64,000 nucleotides of DNA from Lasiodiplodia sp. COLG20 (taxonomy: Eukaryota > Ascomycota > Dothideomycetes > Botryosphaeriales > Botryosphaeriaceae): the NCBI GenBank assembly GCA_009801085.1, contig VNWV01000004.1, forward strand, positions 124,001 to 188,000. Direction: 5' to 3'. Below, one piece after another: positions 1 through 10,261 of this stretch. A model generated the notes under the pieces. It was not told the DNA's origin. It saw nothing but the letters and a program-made list of their open reading frames with translations, and made no database searches. Both the position numbers and the translations under genes were made by a program. Every line of letters begins with the position of its first letter. Positions within the stretch are counted from its first letter, which is position 1.

Positions 1-349
1 GTAGAGCTAAATCACTTTGGATATCCAAAATATGACATCACCAGTCGGCGCGCCTTCCTCCGCAGCATCGCACGGAGCCACTCGACCAGTACCTCACGGG
101 GCGCGCGCCTACTATATGCGGCAGACACGAATGTGTATCACACGTACAGACCACCCACTTCGCGAACTCATCGCGCCGAGCATAAAATATCCACTGCTTT
201 TCTGGCGCATCACCACTCTTATTCTTCCTCCACCATCTCGTCCTTCCATGCCTCGCTCTCGACGTCGCCCTCGACGTCGCAACCGCCATCCAAGCGACGC
301 AGGCCCACCACCAGCGCGCCAAAGGCCGCCGCCGCGAGCATCACCCGCC
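1..349. other. Left edge, upstream of first gene
   Basis: The reading frame of the first gene is open back to position 17, but the codons before position 350 are rich in Pro, Arg and Ser and look like translated leader. Pyrimidine-rich stretches at about 215-300 fit a 5' untranslated region. I see no other gene here. Confidence 0.4.
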
Positions 350-1309
350 ATGGACGACGAGGAGCCGCCGGCCAAGCGCTCCTTCGCCCGGTACAGCCCG
401 TACACCATCAACATGCGCAGCTCCGCCGAAGCTCCGAGCCGCCACGCGCAGCACCGAGCGACGCTTGTCAAGGAACCCGAACCTGCTCGACACGAGGCAG
501 ATGAAGCCGTGCTGAACGAAGAAGTCGATACCACCTGGATCGCCGCGCTGAACGCACCCGAAAAAGCCGCGGACGAAGCCACAAGTGAGAGTGAGGGAGA
601 ATACGCCTCCGGAAGTGAGATGGATACGGCTGGAATTGAGGTTGAGGAGGACACGGCAATGGAGATGGAGAGTGCAGCTGGCAATGTGGTGGATGCTGCA
701 GGCATGATTCAGGGAGCCGCGCGCACGATGGACGAAACCACCATGTCCATCCGGCTGAATACGACCGAGGAGCCGGTTCTCAGCCAGACCGAGAAACAAG
801 ACAAGAAGTACACCGGGCGCGTCAAGGCGCTCGACTACTTGACCAAGCGCTGGGGACGGGATATCAGTACCTGGATCCCAGCCGACACCTCTAATCAATC
901 TGACAAGTTCCGGTCACCGAACAAGTGGCCAGCCGGCGTCATTGAGGGGCTGGCTAAGTTGGCCAAGCTTACTACGACCACGTCTAAGAGGCAGCAGGCC
1001 ATGAAGTTCTTGGAGGACATTGTTTGGGAGAGGATCAAGAAAGTCCCTAGGCAGGTCAAAAAGGACGAAGTCTTTCGTGCCGTCCAGTGGGCTCGGGAGA
1101 CTTGGGGTCCGGTTTCTGGTGCTCAGGCTAATGGTGATACTGTCGAGTATGTGCCATATGAACACCCAGTCGACAAGCACGATGCTTCAGCTCAAGACGA
1201 CTTCGGTGTGGATGATGACATTCTGCAGATGGACTCCTGGACATTGCGTGTCGAGTTGTCAAAGGCACGCAAGGAGCTGAGGCGTCTTGAGCAGTTGAAG
1301 GCAAATTAA
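350..1309 (+). CDS. Unrecognised acidic protein, 319 aa
   Basis: Single-exon gene of unknown function. I chose the ATG at 350 because it sits in a strong Kozak-like context (CCGCCATGG) and opens the acidic protein body; an in-frame ATG at 248 would add a basic Arg/Pro-rich leader. The N-terminal half is disordered-looking and rich in Glu, Ala and Met (many EEVD- and EME-like stretches). The middle (about residues 165-260) is the only part likely to fold. It is basic and Trp-containing, with segments such as YLTKRWGRDISTW and a helix rich in Lys. The last 20 residues (LRVELSKARKELRRLEQLKA) look like a short coiled coil. A chromatin or DNA-associated role is possible from composition only. I do not recognise the family. 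Confidence 0.6.
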   Translation: MDDEEPPAKRSFARYSPYTINMRSSAEAPSRHAQHRATLVKEPEPARHEADEAVLNEEVDTTWIAALNAPEKAADEATSESEGEYASGSEMDTAGIEVEEDTAMEMESAAGNVVDAAGMIQGAARTMDETTMSIRLNTTEEPVLSQTEKQDKKYTGRVKALDYLTKRWGRDISTWIPADTSNQSDKFRSPNKWPAGVIEGLAKLAKLTTTTSKRQQAMKFLEDIVWERIKKVPRQVKKDEVFRAVQWARETWGPVSGAQANGDTVEYVPYEHPVDKHDASAQDDFGVDDDILQMDSWTLRVELSKARKELRRLEQLKAN

Positions 1310-2678
1310 AACGCCAGCGATGCTGCCTAGCTTCCAATTAGGGTATACGAGACAATGAATATTACCTTGAGGAAACAAAATCCATATGGTCCATACTGTG
1401 AAATCAACTGTGATTAAAGATCCCGGATTTGAACCTTTGGAGTCCGGGAAGCTATTTGTTTCGAATTTGATATTATGCACTGAAATATATTCACACCGGT
1501 GTAGGTGAAGCTAACGTCCGGACGCATTTGTACTATTTTTAAATCTACATTTACGTCCGGACGTTAGCTTCACCTACCCATGTAATGAGCACAATATCTT
1601 TGGTTTGAGATGGTGTATTCTTTTTTTTATAAAAGAACAACAAATGGTTATACTACAGGCAGTGGGATATTGTCATCGCAGCGAACCAGATGTGCAGTGT
1701 ACACTTTAGCGCATTCATTTTCTCACGGAAGTCCGCCGTTTTTGCCAAGATGATCAGCAGCAAGCATAAGCAGTGGGGAGGCGCTACTTTGTATGACATC
1801 ATCAATGGAATAACTATTGCGTGTATGGAAGCCAGGTCAAGAGAGGTCGAATAAATTCGTGTACAGGGACAATTTGACAGTTGCGGGTTGGGGAGGTGGA
1901 GCAGAGACGTCTGACGTCTTTCATCGCTGCCAAGGCTGCTGAGGAAGCCTGACTGAGCTCCGTTGCTGCTACTCGGTACCTCATATGTCTTTCTTTTTTT
2001 GGACATGCAAATACTTTCTGGACGTCCTTCTTATTGAGGCCATTGCCGATATCAACGCTTCTGATCAGTCAGAAGATGTTACGTCCGCAAGGGCAAATTG
2101 AGCAGCACATGCACCAGGCATCGCAACTAAAATCAGATACGAGCGGGTCCGGACAGGGCATGCTGTATCTATATCTGCTCCGGTGCTGGGGGTTCCGTTA
2201 ATGCGGTCATCCGGGTCCACGAATCGAGCAAACATGAGCCCCCACCTTCATCCCTGCAACCCTGCTGCGCCCCTCCCACAAGTGCTGCTCCCATGCATAT
2301 GTCGTGATCTCAGCAGCCCTACCGATTGGCCGCTTTGTAGGGCTGCGCCCACTGTAACGACCACACCCGGGCGCAACCCCACCCCGGCGTCCGTTTCAGC
2401 CCTGCCGGTAAAAGTCCTATCGCGACCAGAGTGACCAGGGCAGCACAACAGCCATTTGTAGCAAGTCGTCAAGGCAGAAGGCTCCAGATTTTTTTTTAGA
2501 AATTGGGGGCGGTGCAAGGCAGCCGATCAATATGCAAGCAACGTGGGGGCTAAAATGAACATTGCAACACCGCGCCGATGAAATAATCACCACGCCTCTC
2601 CCGTTAGCGCCCGCTCATGGATATGGCGTCCATCGCTTTTTTTTTAATCCGCTGCTGACGTTTTAGAGCCGCCTCGCG
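1310..2678. other. Intergenic region with a miniature inverted-repeat element
   Basis: 1.37 kb between two plus-strand genes. It holds the inverted-repeat element at 1501-1577 and T-rich runs at about 1621-1632 and 2638-2645. The remainder shows no coding pattern I can defend. The last 100 bases are presumably the leader of the DUF3433 gene. Confidence 0.6.
1501..1577. mobile_element. Miniature inverted-repeat element, copy 1
   Basis: Two perfect 24-nt inverted arms (1501-1524 and 1554-1577) flank a 29-nt AT-rich centre. Each arm ends internally in the 10-nt palindrome CGTCCGGACG. A related element lies at 18801-18890 with the same palindrome, the same arm motif (GTTGAAGCTA versus GGTGAAGCTA) and a similar centre (TTAAATCTACAT versus AAAAATTCTACAT). 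Both right ends share CTACCCATG. There is no coding capacity. This fits a non-autonomous MITE-like repeat; a transcribed hairpin is the alternative. Target-site duplication is not clear. Confidence 0.7.
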
Positions 2679-5600
2679 ATGGATGTTGCCGCCCGGCCCA
2701 CGAGCGAGTACGAGCTCCTCCCGCCGCAGGGGAATGCCCAACACGCCACCGTTGCTGCTACCACGGGCAGTCGCAATGAGAATGCCGCCGACGCTTCTTC
2801 GAGACGCTCGTCTTTGTCAGCGTCGAGTGGCGAGTTCGAGTACATGGCGGGTGGAATCAGCATGCTCCCGGACACGCACTACGGCCCGGCCTTCGGCATC
2901 ATCAGCCCCGCTTCAAGCATCAGATCGTCAAGCCGACGTCATTCACTGCAAGACGGTGATGGTCCGGAGGAAAATGCATCATCTGAGTATCGTGATGATG
3001 ACGACTACGTTTCCGTGTCCAGAGCCTCCAGCGACGTCGGCGTTTACCCTACAGCGGACGGAATCCGTAGGTCGCTGGAGGCAGCGGCGGCGGCTGAGGG
3101 ACAGCAGTCGGCTGAGACGCTGGTTGAGGGCCGATGCGGGATGGTGCCGCAAGTCGACGACGAGGTTGTTGTTGCGGAGAAAGATGGAGGAGGGGTGGTG
3201 CTGGTGGGAACGCCGAGGCCGTGGACGCCGTTTTACCTGCGGAGGATGACGCTTCTGGGCTTCGCTCTTGTCTATGTCATGTTGTTGGTGGCACTCGTCG
3301 TCCTGGGAGCGCTCGACCAGAGGAATCAGGGACTGGCGACCTCGAAATCAAGCAGGCATTATCTGTGGACTTACGGTCCTACTGCCGGTGCGTTGCAACT
3401 CAAGTATCCGCTTTTATAAGTGACTTTGCTGATTCGGAATAGTCCTGACGATCGTGGCCGCACTCTGGGGCCAGGTTGAGCATCGGACTAAGCAAATGAT
3501 GCCGTGGGAAATTCTGCGGAAGGGCCCGTCGCCGGCGGCGGATACCCTGCTGCTCGACTATGTTGAGCCGGCACGGCTGACTTCGCTGTGGGTGTCTTTG
3601 AAGAAGACGCATTGGCCGGTGTCGATTGCTACTGCTGGAACCTTGCTTCTGCAGCTGCTTACAGTTGTGTCTACTGGTCTTTTTCAGCTTCAGAGCGAGA
3701 TGATGGATCATACAGGCGTTGCTCTGCTCTACGGGAGTGAGTTTGCCACTGAACCGACGAACAATTTTGCCGTTGGAGCGGCGCCTGTATTGTCGGCGAT
3801 TGCATTGAGCAATGGTAAAGTATCTCCGTACCCATACTAGTGGCCTGAACTGACAAGTTTTTTGTAATAGGCAACCTTTCATACCCAGCTGGTACTTCTG
3901 AAAATCTTGCCTTTCCGGCTTTGAGCCTCAAGAACAATATTTCAGGTAAGAAAAGCAGAGAGGAGAAACGCTTCTGAGTTGGGCTTACTTAAATGTGTTG
4001 CAGATGCACAAAATCTTAGCATTGCCTCTACTGTTGATGTCTTTCATGCCGGACTTGGCTGTGAAGTAATTCAGGACCCACAGTGGAACGATGATTGCTT
4101 CGTTGGTTCAAGCTTCTACGGAGACTGTAAAAGCGCCATGCCTAAAGTCAGCTTCAACACTTCATCGTGCCAAATCAAAGACCTTGAGGCACGATTGATA
4201 TCCGGAACTTCACAAGCAGGCGTATACGGAGTTGGCGTTACTGCCAACTGCACTAATGCCCCTTCGGACAACCGTCTCGTGATAGCCATGATCCGATACG
4301 GGATCGGGAGAAATTACACCGGCGAGTATCCAGAAAATTCCAGCCCGGAACTCTCTATGGAGCCTGCACCTATCCTCCTTTGTAAGCCGAGCTACGCTAT
4401 CGACTCTCGAGACATCATCATGGATGGTTCGGGAAAACTGGTCTCCGCGGGCCCTCAAAATTCGTCAACTTCGAGAGAAGAGGATCAACTACCAATACAA
4501 CAGTGGGATCTTGTGACGAACATCCTAGATTCGGTCAAAAATGCAAGTAATGCGGCAAGCGGGCCTGCAAACGAAATTCAAGATATCGGCTCCGACGGGT
4601 CTACTCGCTCAGTGGTGGACAGCTTCATGTATTGCCTCGTGGCCTTCTTGAACCCGAGCAACATCACAGACTTGCTCGACATTAATTTGTTACAAAAAGA
4701 GAGCGAAAGATTCTACAACGTCGTTTCGGCCCAGATGGCAAAGGACTACCTGATGGTGCCCTCGGAAAGGGAGGTATCCGGAGACGTAACGGCAGATCAG
4801 CAGCGCCTGCGGATTCGGGGCTTGTCATTTTACATGATGGAGGTCATCCTCGCCGTTCTCATCGTCATTGCCGCTGCGCTCTACTTCCTGGCACCGCGCA
4901 ACAACACTAGCAGAGATCCTGGATCCATTGGCGGCCTTGCGGCGATAATGGCTGAAAGTCCATCTCTCTACCAGTCCTTGTCTCGATGCGGAAGCGCTAG
5001 TATCTCCACTCTGCGCAACCGCCTTTCCACTTACAGTACCTTGAGCTTCATGCAGCTGTCCGGTGGCAAGCCTGAATTCCGTGTGGTCATGGCTCCCGGT
5101 AATCCTGTTCCACCTCCAAAACCCTCGGACGCGGAATCAGGTGAAGACAAGATTCGTTGGTGGAAACCGCTGGCCATGTCGCGGGTTACCAAGACTGGAG
5201 TTACTTTGTACCTACTCCTGCTTATTGCGGCTCTGGAATCTACCTATCAAGCTTCGATCAAGCACGACGGCCTCGCAGACGTGGAGACTGAGAGCTATGT
5301 CCGCTACACCTGGTCCTACATACCAGCCCTGAGCATGTTCATTGCCCAGCTTCTTGTCGGCATGATCGGAGACGTATCAAAGATATTCGCTCCTTTTCAT
5401 GAGCTTCGTCGAAAGGGCCCGGTTCCAGCAAAGGCGCTCTTCAGTGATCCTTTGTCACATGTCACCATCCAGACCGTTTTCACTGCAATTCCCACAAAGC
5501 AATTTGCACTGTTAGCAATGGGTCTGGCCATGCTCCTCACGCCTCTCCTGACCATCGTAGCCTCCGGTCTATTTTCTCCCGAAACATCAGAGTACACGCA

Positions 5601-6539
5601 AGCCGTCACAGCCAAGCTCACCGACGCCTTCAACCTGACCGATGCCGTCATCAGCATGCAAAGCGCCTTCGTCATCGGCCTCCTCCTCCAAAGCAACCTC
5701 TCCTACCCCGCCTGGACTTACGGCGAGCTCGCCCTCCCGCAGCTGCGCCTCGACATCCTCCAGCAGACGGGCCAACCCATCAACGCCTCAGACCCCTCCC
5801 TCAACAGCTCCACCATCCAGCTCACCGTCCCCGCCCCACGCGCCTCCCTCAACTGCACCTACCTCCCGCCCGGCCAAGTCTACGTCTACACCGAGACCGA
5901 CGTCTCGGACTACACGCAAGCCGCAACACCCACCCTCGCCTCCAACAACAGCGACTGCACTGCCCTCTACTCCAACCTCGAAGGCAACTTCTCCCGCCCC
6001 TTCGGCTGGACGCAGTCCGTCATCGGCGACTGCGGCTACGTGCGCGGCGTCTACGGCCCGTCGACATCCGACAACGCCACGGCGCAAGGCTTCGCCTGCG
6101 TGCCGTCCATTGAACAGATTCAAGTGAACCTAACCCTCCGCCTACCGGACTACGACGTCGTCGACGCTGTCGCCCTAGAGGGTACAGCGGAACCGTACGA
6201 CGAGACGGCGGCGGCGGCAGGCTGGGACTGGAGCCACTTCGACCTCGCCGCCATCCTGCCTGGCGCGGGGTACACGGACGCCAGTAGCACCACCGACGAT
6301 GATGGGGAGGAGAAGGTGAACTCTACGGCAAGCCAGGCCCTCGCCGACTTCGACACCACCTTCCAAGCCATCCTCAACTCCGCTGCGGCGACAGCGGATG
6401 GCGCGGCCGACCTCTTCGGCCCCGACGCCTTCCCCCTCGTCGCCAGCAGCCTCCAGCACGTCTTCCGCCTCGCTTTCGCGCAGGTCGTGAACCGCGAGTT
6501 CCGCGTGCCTGTTGCTGCTGCTTCCTCGTCCTCCTCCTC

Positions 6540-6574
<35 letters not shown>

Positions 6575-7076
6575 CCCCTCCTCCTCCTCCTCCTCCTCCT
6601 CCTCCTCCTCCTCCTCCTCCTCCTCCTCCTCCTCCGCCAACGCAGGGACTACACTCAACGCCACCCTCACCAACCCCCACCGCCTCCGCCTCAAACAAAG
6701 CCCCCTCTCCACCCGCCTGCTCGAAGCCCTTCTCGCCGCGATAGCAGTCTGCCTCGTCGCCGGCTGCGCGCTGATGGACGACGTTCGCGAAGTGTTGCCG
6801 AAGAATCCGTGCAGCATCGCCGCGGCGGCGAGTCTGGTGGCTGATGCGGGCGTGGTGAGGGGGGCGGCGGAGGTAGCGAGGGAGAAGAGTAAGGGGACGG
6901 GGGCGCCGGGGGTGGCGTGGTGGGGGGATGGGGATGTGCTTGGGAGTGGCGTTTTTGAGGGGGGACAGGGAGAGGGGAAAGGAGAGGAGGGGTTTAGTAT
7001 GGGGTGGTGGGGGGATGGAAGGGGTGGGGGTCAGAGGAGGTTTGGGGTGGATTGGGGGAGGGCGGGGTGGGATTGA
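2679..7076 (+). CDS. DUF3433 multi-pass membrane protein, frame broken at C16 run
   Basis: Fungal DUF3433-type integral membrane protein of unknown function. Exons read 2679-3387, 3443-3814, 3871-3945 and 4004-7076, each junction with GT-AG and a preserved frame. The N-terminus (about 185 residues) is cytosolic and Ser-rich. Then comes the family's entry motif (WTPFYLRRMTLLGFALVYVM) with the first membrane helix, followed by two half-repeats with further helices and large extracytoplasmic loops carrying many N-x-S/T sites. A TCC microsatellite with a C16 run (6563-6578) breaks the frame. Upstream codons run into Pro and stop at 6744, while the next frame continues 'LNATLTNPHRLRLKQ', a membrane helix and the family-like tail to 7076. 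The four exons total 4229 nt, so one extra C gives a whole 1409-codon frame. No GT of the right phase lies just upstream, which argues against an intron. Confidence 0.8.
6523..6636 (+). repeat. (TCC)n / C16 / (CCT)n compound microsatellite
   Basis: About 110 bases of TCC/CCT triplets interrupted by an uninterrupted run of 16 C (6563-6578). Read in the DUF3433 frame it gives poly-Ser and then poly-Pro. If one C were added it would give Ser throughout and join the downstream coding frame. It lies in a predicted non-membrane loop just before the last helix. Confidence 0.95.
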
Positions 7077-7486
7077 GGCTTGAGAGTGTGGGAAGGGGTT
7101 GTGTGTTGAATATGGATTTGAGATATTTGGATATGTCATGGCTAAGCTATATTCGAAATCATTAGTTCTTCTTTATTCTACTATTATAAGTGTAAGTCCT
7201 GAGACAGGCACTCTTGTTTCAAGAAGGCTGCGAATACCTCATTCGTATCTATAATTCTATTGGTCATCGGTTATATTCCAACGCGAGATATGCAGGGTTA
7301 TTTCAGCCAGTGAGGGGAACTAAGCGAGTGCGGGGCTGAGTTGGCACTAGGCTTATCAGAACTGGCACTGCCACCTTCAAGAAACCTCTCGGCAACCACC
7401 ATAGCCCGCTCCTCAGATTCAACAATCATCACTGTTTCAACTTGCAAGTTCCGACCAGTTGTGCACCACTCCATGATCATATCACC
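7077..7486. other. Intergenic, 410 bp
   Basis: Spacer between the DUF3433 gene and the HET gene. It is AT-rich at 7090-7280 and then carries the presumed HET-gene leader. Nothing else is seen. Confidence 0.5.
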
Positions 7487-9620
7487 ATGGCCCTCCCTCA
7501 AGAGGAATACAAATACGAACCTCTACCACCGCAAATGCAAGATGCGATCCGACTTTTGACCATCAACCCTGCCGAAAAGGATGCGCCCTTAACGGGACAC
7601 TTCTCAGTTGCCTCGATGCAGGACAGCCCCTCGTACGAAGCCCTCTCGTACGTCTGGGGTGATCCCGAGAAACCCGAATTCCTCTACACCCCTGAGGGAT
7701 ACATTCGAATCACAAGATCTTTGCATGCCGCCCTGAAACGCATCCGGCAATACGAGCCCCCAGATGGAAGGAATGAAAAACCAATGCTGGAGACGATGGA
7801 ACCTCCACGCCGTACACATGCTACGGTCTGGGCCGACGCTGTTTGTATCAATCAGGAAGATAACATTGAGAAAGCACATCAAGTTCGTTTGATGGGCAAG
7901 ATTTTTTCCAGTGCGATCATGGTCTGGGCTTACCTTGGAGAGGACGGAAATGATAAAGATGAGGTTTTGAGCTGTTTACGCATCATTTCTTCACCAATTC
8001 AATCAGGGGAGCCGACTTATCAGATACTGCGAATGCTCGCATCGAGACGACACTCAATCTTCAATCGAGACTATTTTTCACGAGTCTGGATTATCCAGGA
8101 GTTTATTCTTGCGAAAAGAGTGGTTTTTATATGCGGTTCTCTCTACTTTGATTCCAGCATTCTCGTACGGTTAGCCAACAGCCACTTCCAAGGATCCAGG
8201 CACATCTTGGAATCACAACCGTTACTTGCCAATCAAGCCAGTAAATTGTTCCAGTTACGGTCTGGCTACATCGAAAAAGGGCCGCGTTGGCCTCTAGTCC
8301 GGATTCTTAGTCACTTTCGTGGACATGCATGCACGCGAGCAAGGGATCACTTGTTCGCGCTGCTGTCACTCGCGTACGATGCGTCCAATCCGGAGCTGGA
8401 TCCAAACTACGATGACCCTATCGAACAGATCGTGAGAAGGTACGCAGAAGTGTTCATAAAGAATGGATGCTTGGTGGAACTCCTAAGTCTAGCGGGGCAC
8501 GATCCAGACCCTGCCGAGTGCTTGCCTTTCCCTTCTTGGATTCCTAATTGGACGTCAGATCTTCCTGCCGTCGCAGAATGTGTCGCAATCAACCACGATT
8601 GGTGCCAAATTGGCAATGACCAGACATCGTGCAAAATTGTGGGGAATATTCTTCAACTGAGGGGACGTTTGATCGACGAAGTGTCCGACATTCAAAAAGC
8701 GTGGAGCGCTGGTATCTCAGCTGGGACACTCATGAGACACTCACCTTTGGAAAATTACGTGGAAGCCTTCGGTTCTCTACTTGACGATATTTGCAGAGTC
8801 TCCGGGATTCTTCCATGCTCGATAAACTCTCGTCCTCCTTTTCCTCAAAAATATAGGCTGAATCAGGTCTCAGTGAATAGTTCTATATCATCGACTACTG
8901 CAACCAATCCAGGACTTAGCTTAATGGACCTTGTCCAGTCTTTACCGGCAAGCGCCCCCTTGGAAGAACTGCGGACATCCTTCAGACCTGAAGGGCCGAA
9001 TGACGAATGGTTCGCCTGGCTTGCGACCTGTTTCGCAAAGTACAGATCATGGCGGACGAATAGGATTTCAATCGGTCTATCGCTGTCCCTTGGTGGTGAT
9101 CCACTACCAAATGAGCATGAAGATCGTCAAAAAGACGCATATGATTCGTCAGAATCGGATTCTGACGCAGATGATCCATCAGCATATGACACATACCTCA
9201 AGGATATATGCATGTGGAAAAACAGCCGCTTCGTAACTTGGGCGAACAAGAAATTGAATAATTTGACGAAAGAAGAAAGATACCAATTTGTCGAAGAATT
9301 AAGGGCGAGCGAATGTGAGGCATCTGACTTCCGAGGAGTTGAATGGTTCTTTAAAAAAAGCTCATCCTCTTCTTATTCTTCTTCTGCATACTTTCAGGGT
9401 TTGGAAGGTTTTCAAAACAAAACGTGGGAGGATTGGCATTGGGCCACTTCGAACTAGGATCGGAGATCGGCTATACATGACAAAGATGTCGAAGAAACCG
9501 ATAGTCCTCAGGAAGATCGAGGGTGAAGAAGGGCTGTACCAGTTCGTCGCCGTGGCAGAGATGTCGAGCATGGAGTTTGAGGACGATGACGATCGAAATG
9601 AAGTCTTGAGGATTCGTTGA
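7487..9620 (+). CDS. HET-domain protein (heterokaryon incompatibility type)
   Basis: HET domain proteins act in fungal non-self recognition and can trigger cell death when a partner allele is met; the partner here is unknown. The ATG at 7487 (ACCATGG) precedes the domain. Landmarks are YEALSYVWGDP at residues 50-60, VWADAVCINQED, RVWIIQEFILAKRVVF and DHLFALLSLAYDA. The first frame stops at 9457. The typical HET C-terminus (GRIGIGPLRTRIGD, then PIVLRKIEGEEGLYQFV) continues in another frame to 9620. An intron 9346-9397 joins the frames through a Trp codon and has a strong pyrimidine tract before CAG, but its donor (GTTCTT) is poor. One extra A in the A7 run at 9353-9359 is the alternative. Joined length is about 693 aa. 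Confidence 0.82.
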
Positions 9621-10261
9621 CCGGTCTGTCAGTGTTCCCATCGTCGGCTCGGCTTTCATATCTCGGCGTTCGTTTTGAGGAGCTTATATTTGGAATGGCA
9701 TATACAAGTACGGCTGTTCCATGTCTTTTCCAATTCTCTTATGAATATAAGTATTCAAATATTTTCTTGTTTAATCCATCTCGATATGAACAAGGTAGGC
9801 TTATTTCATCTCATGGCCATTCTAATGACATTCATTACTACCCACAGGTCAGCCCCCGACGAAGCAATTACTGACAGTGGAGTTACTAACACCGTACCTT
9901 CCGACAACACTATTACTAACAAGACAAGTACTCTCTGACAATTTAAAGATATCCTCTAAATTCAAATTTGGAAGTTCTTTCGCTTGCCGACTTCGTATTT
10001 ATATTTATCTTACTCCATGCAAATAAAAGAAAGAGCTAAGGAGAGGGAAGGGATTCTTCAGCAACACGAGCAAATTTTCATATCGAATAGAGAGACGAGT
10101 TCAACCCCACTTTCCGATAGGTGCGAAAGTAGCTTTAAAAAAATGCGGGGCACCAAGCTGCACAACTCCAAGTCATCAACTATTCCGCTCCTCACTCGCA
10201 GACTTAACTTTTCAACCCCCCGCTTTCTCTAGTACCTCCAGTATTCCTCACTAAGCACACA
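9621..10261. other. Intergenic, 640 bp
   Basis: AT-rich spacer between the HET gene and the LYC1-type gene. It contains no open frame with coding character. Pyrimidine-rich bases at 10180-10255 are probably the LYC1 leader. Confidence 0.5.

Noticed and set aside
1424..1440. GGTTCAAATCC on the minus strand, like a tRNA B box
   Set aside because: The flanks do not pair into a T-stem and no A box or acceptor stem is found.
6480..6645. An intron removing the TCC microsatellite in the DUF3433 gene
   Set aside because: The acceptor (AACGCAG) would be good, but no GT donor between 6480 and 6515 has the phase needed to join the downstream frame.
6150..7139. 329-codon open frame on the minus strand with a long poly-Gly/Glu run
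   Set aside because: It is the antisense of the DUF3433 microsatellite region; the sense strand carries family motifs and this frame has none.
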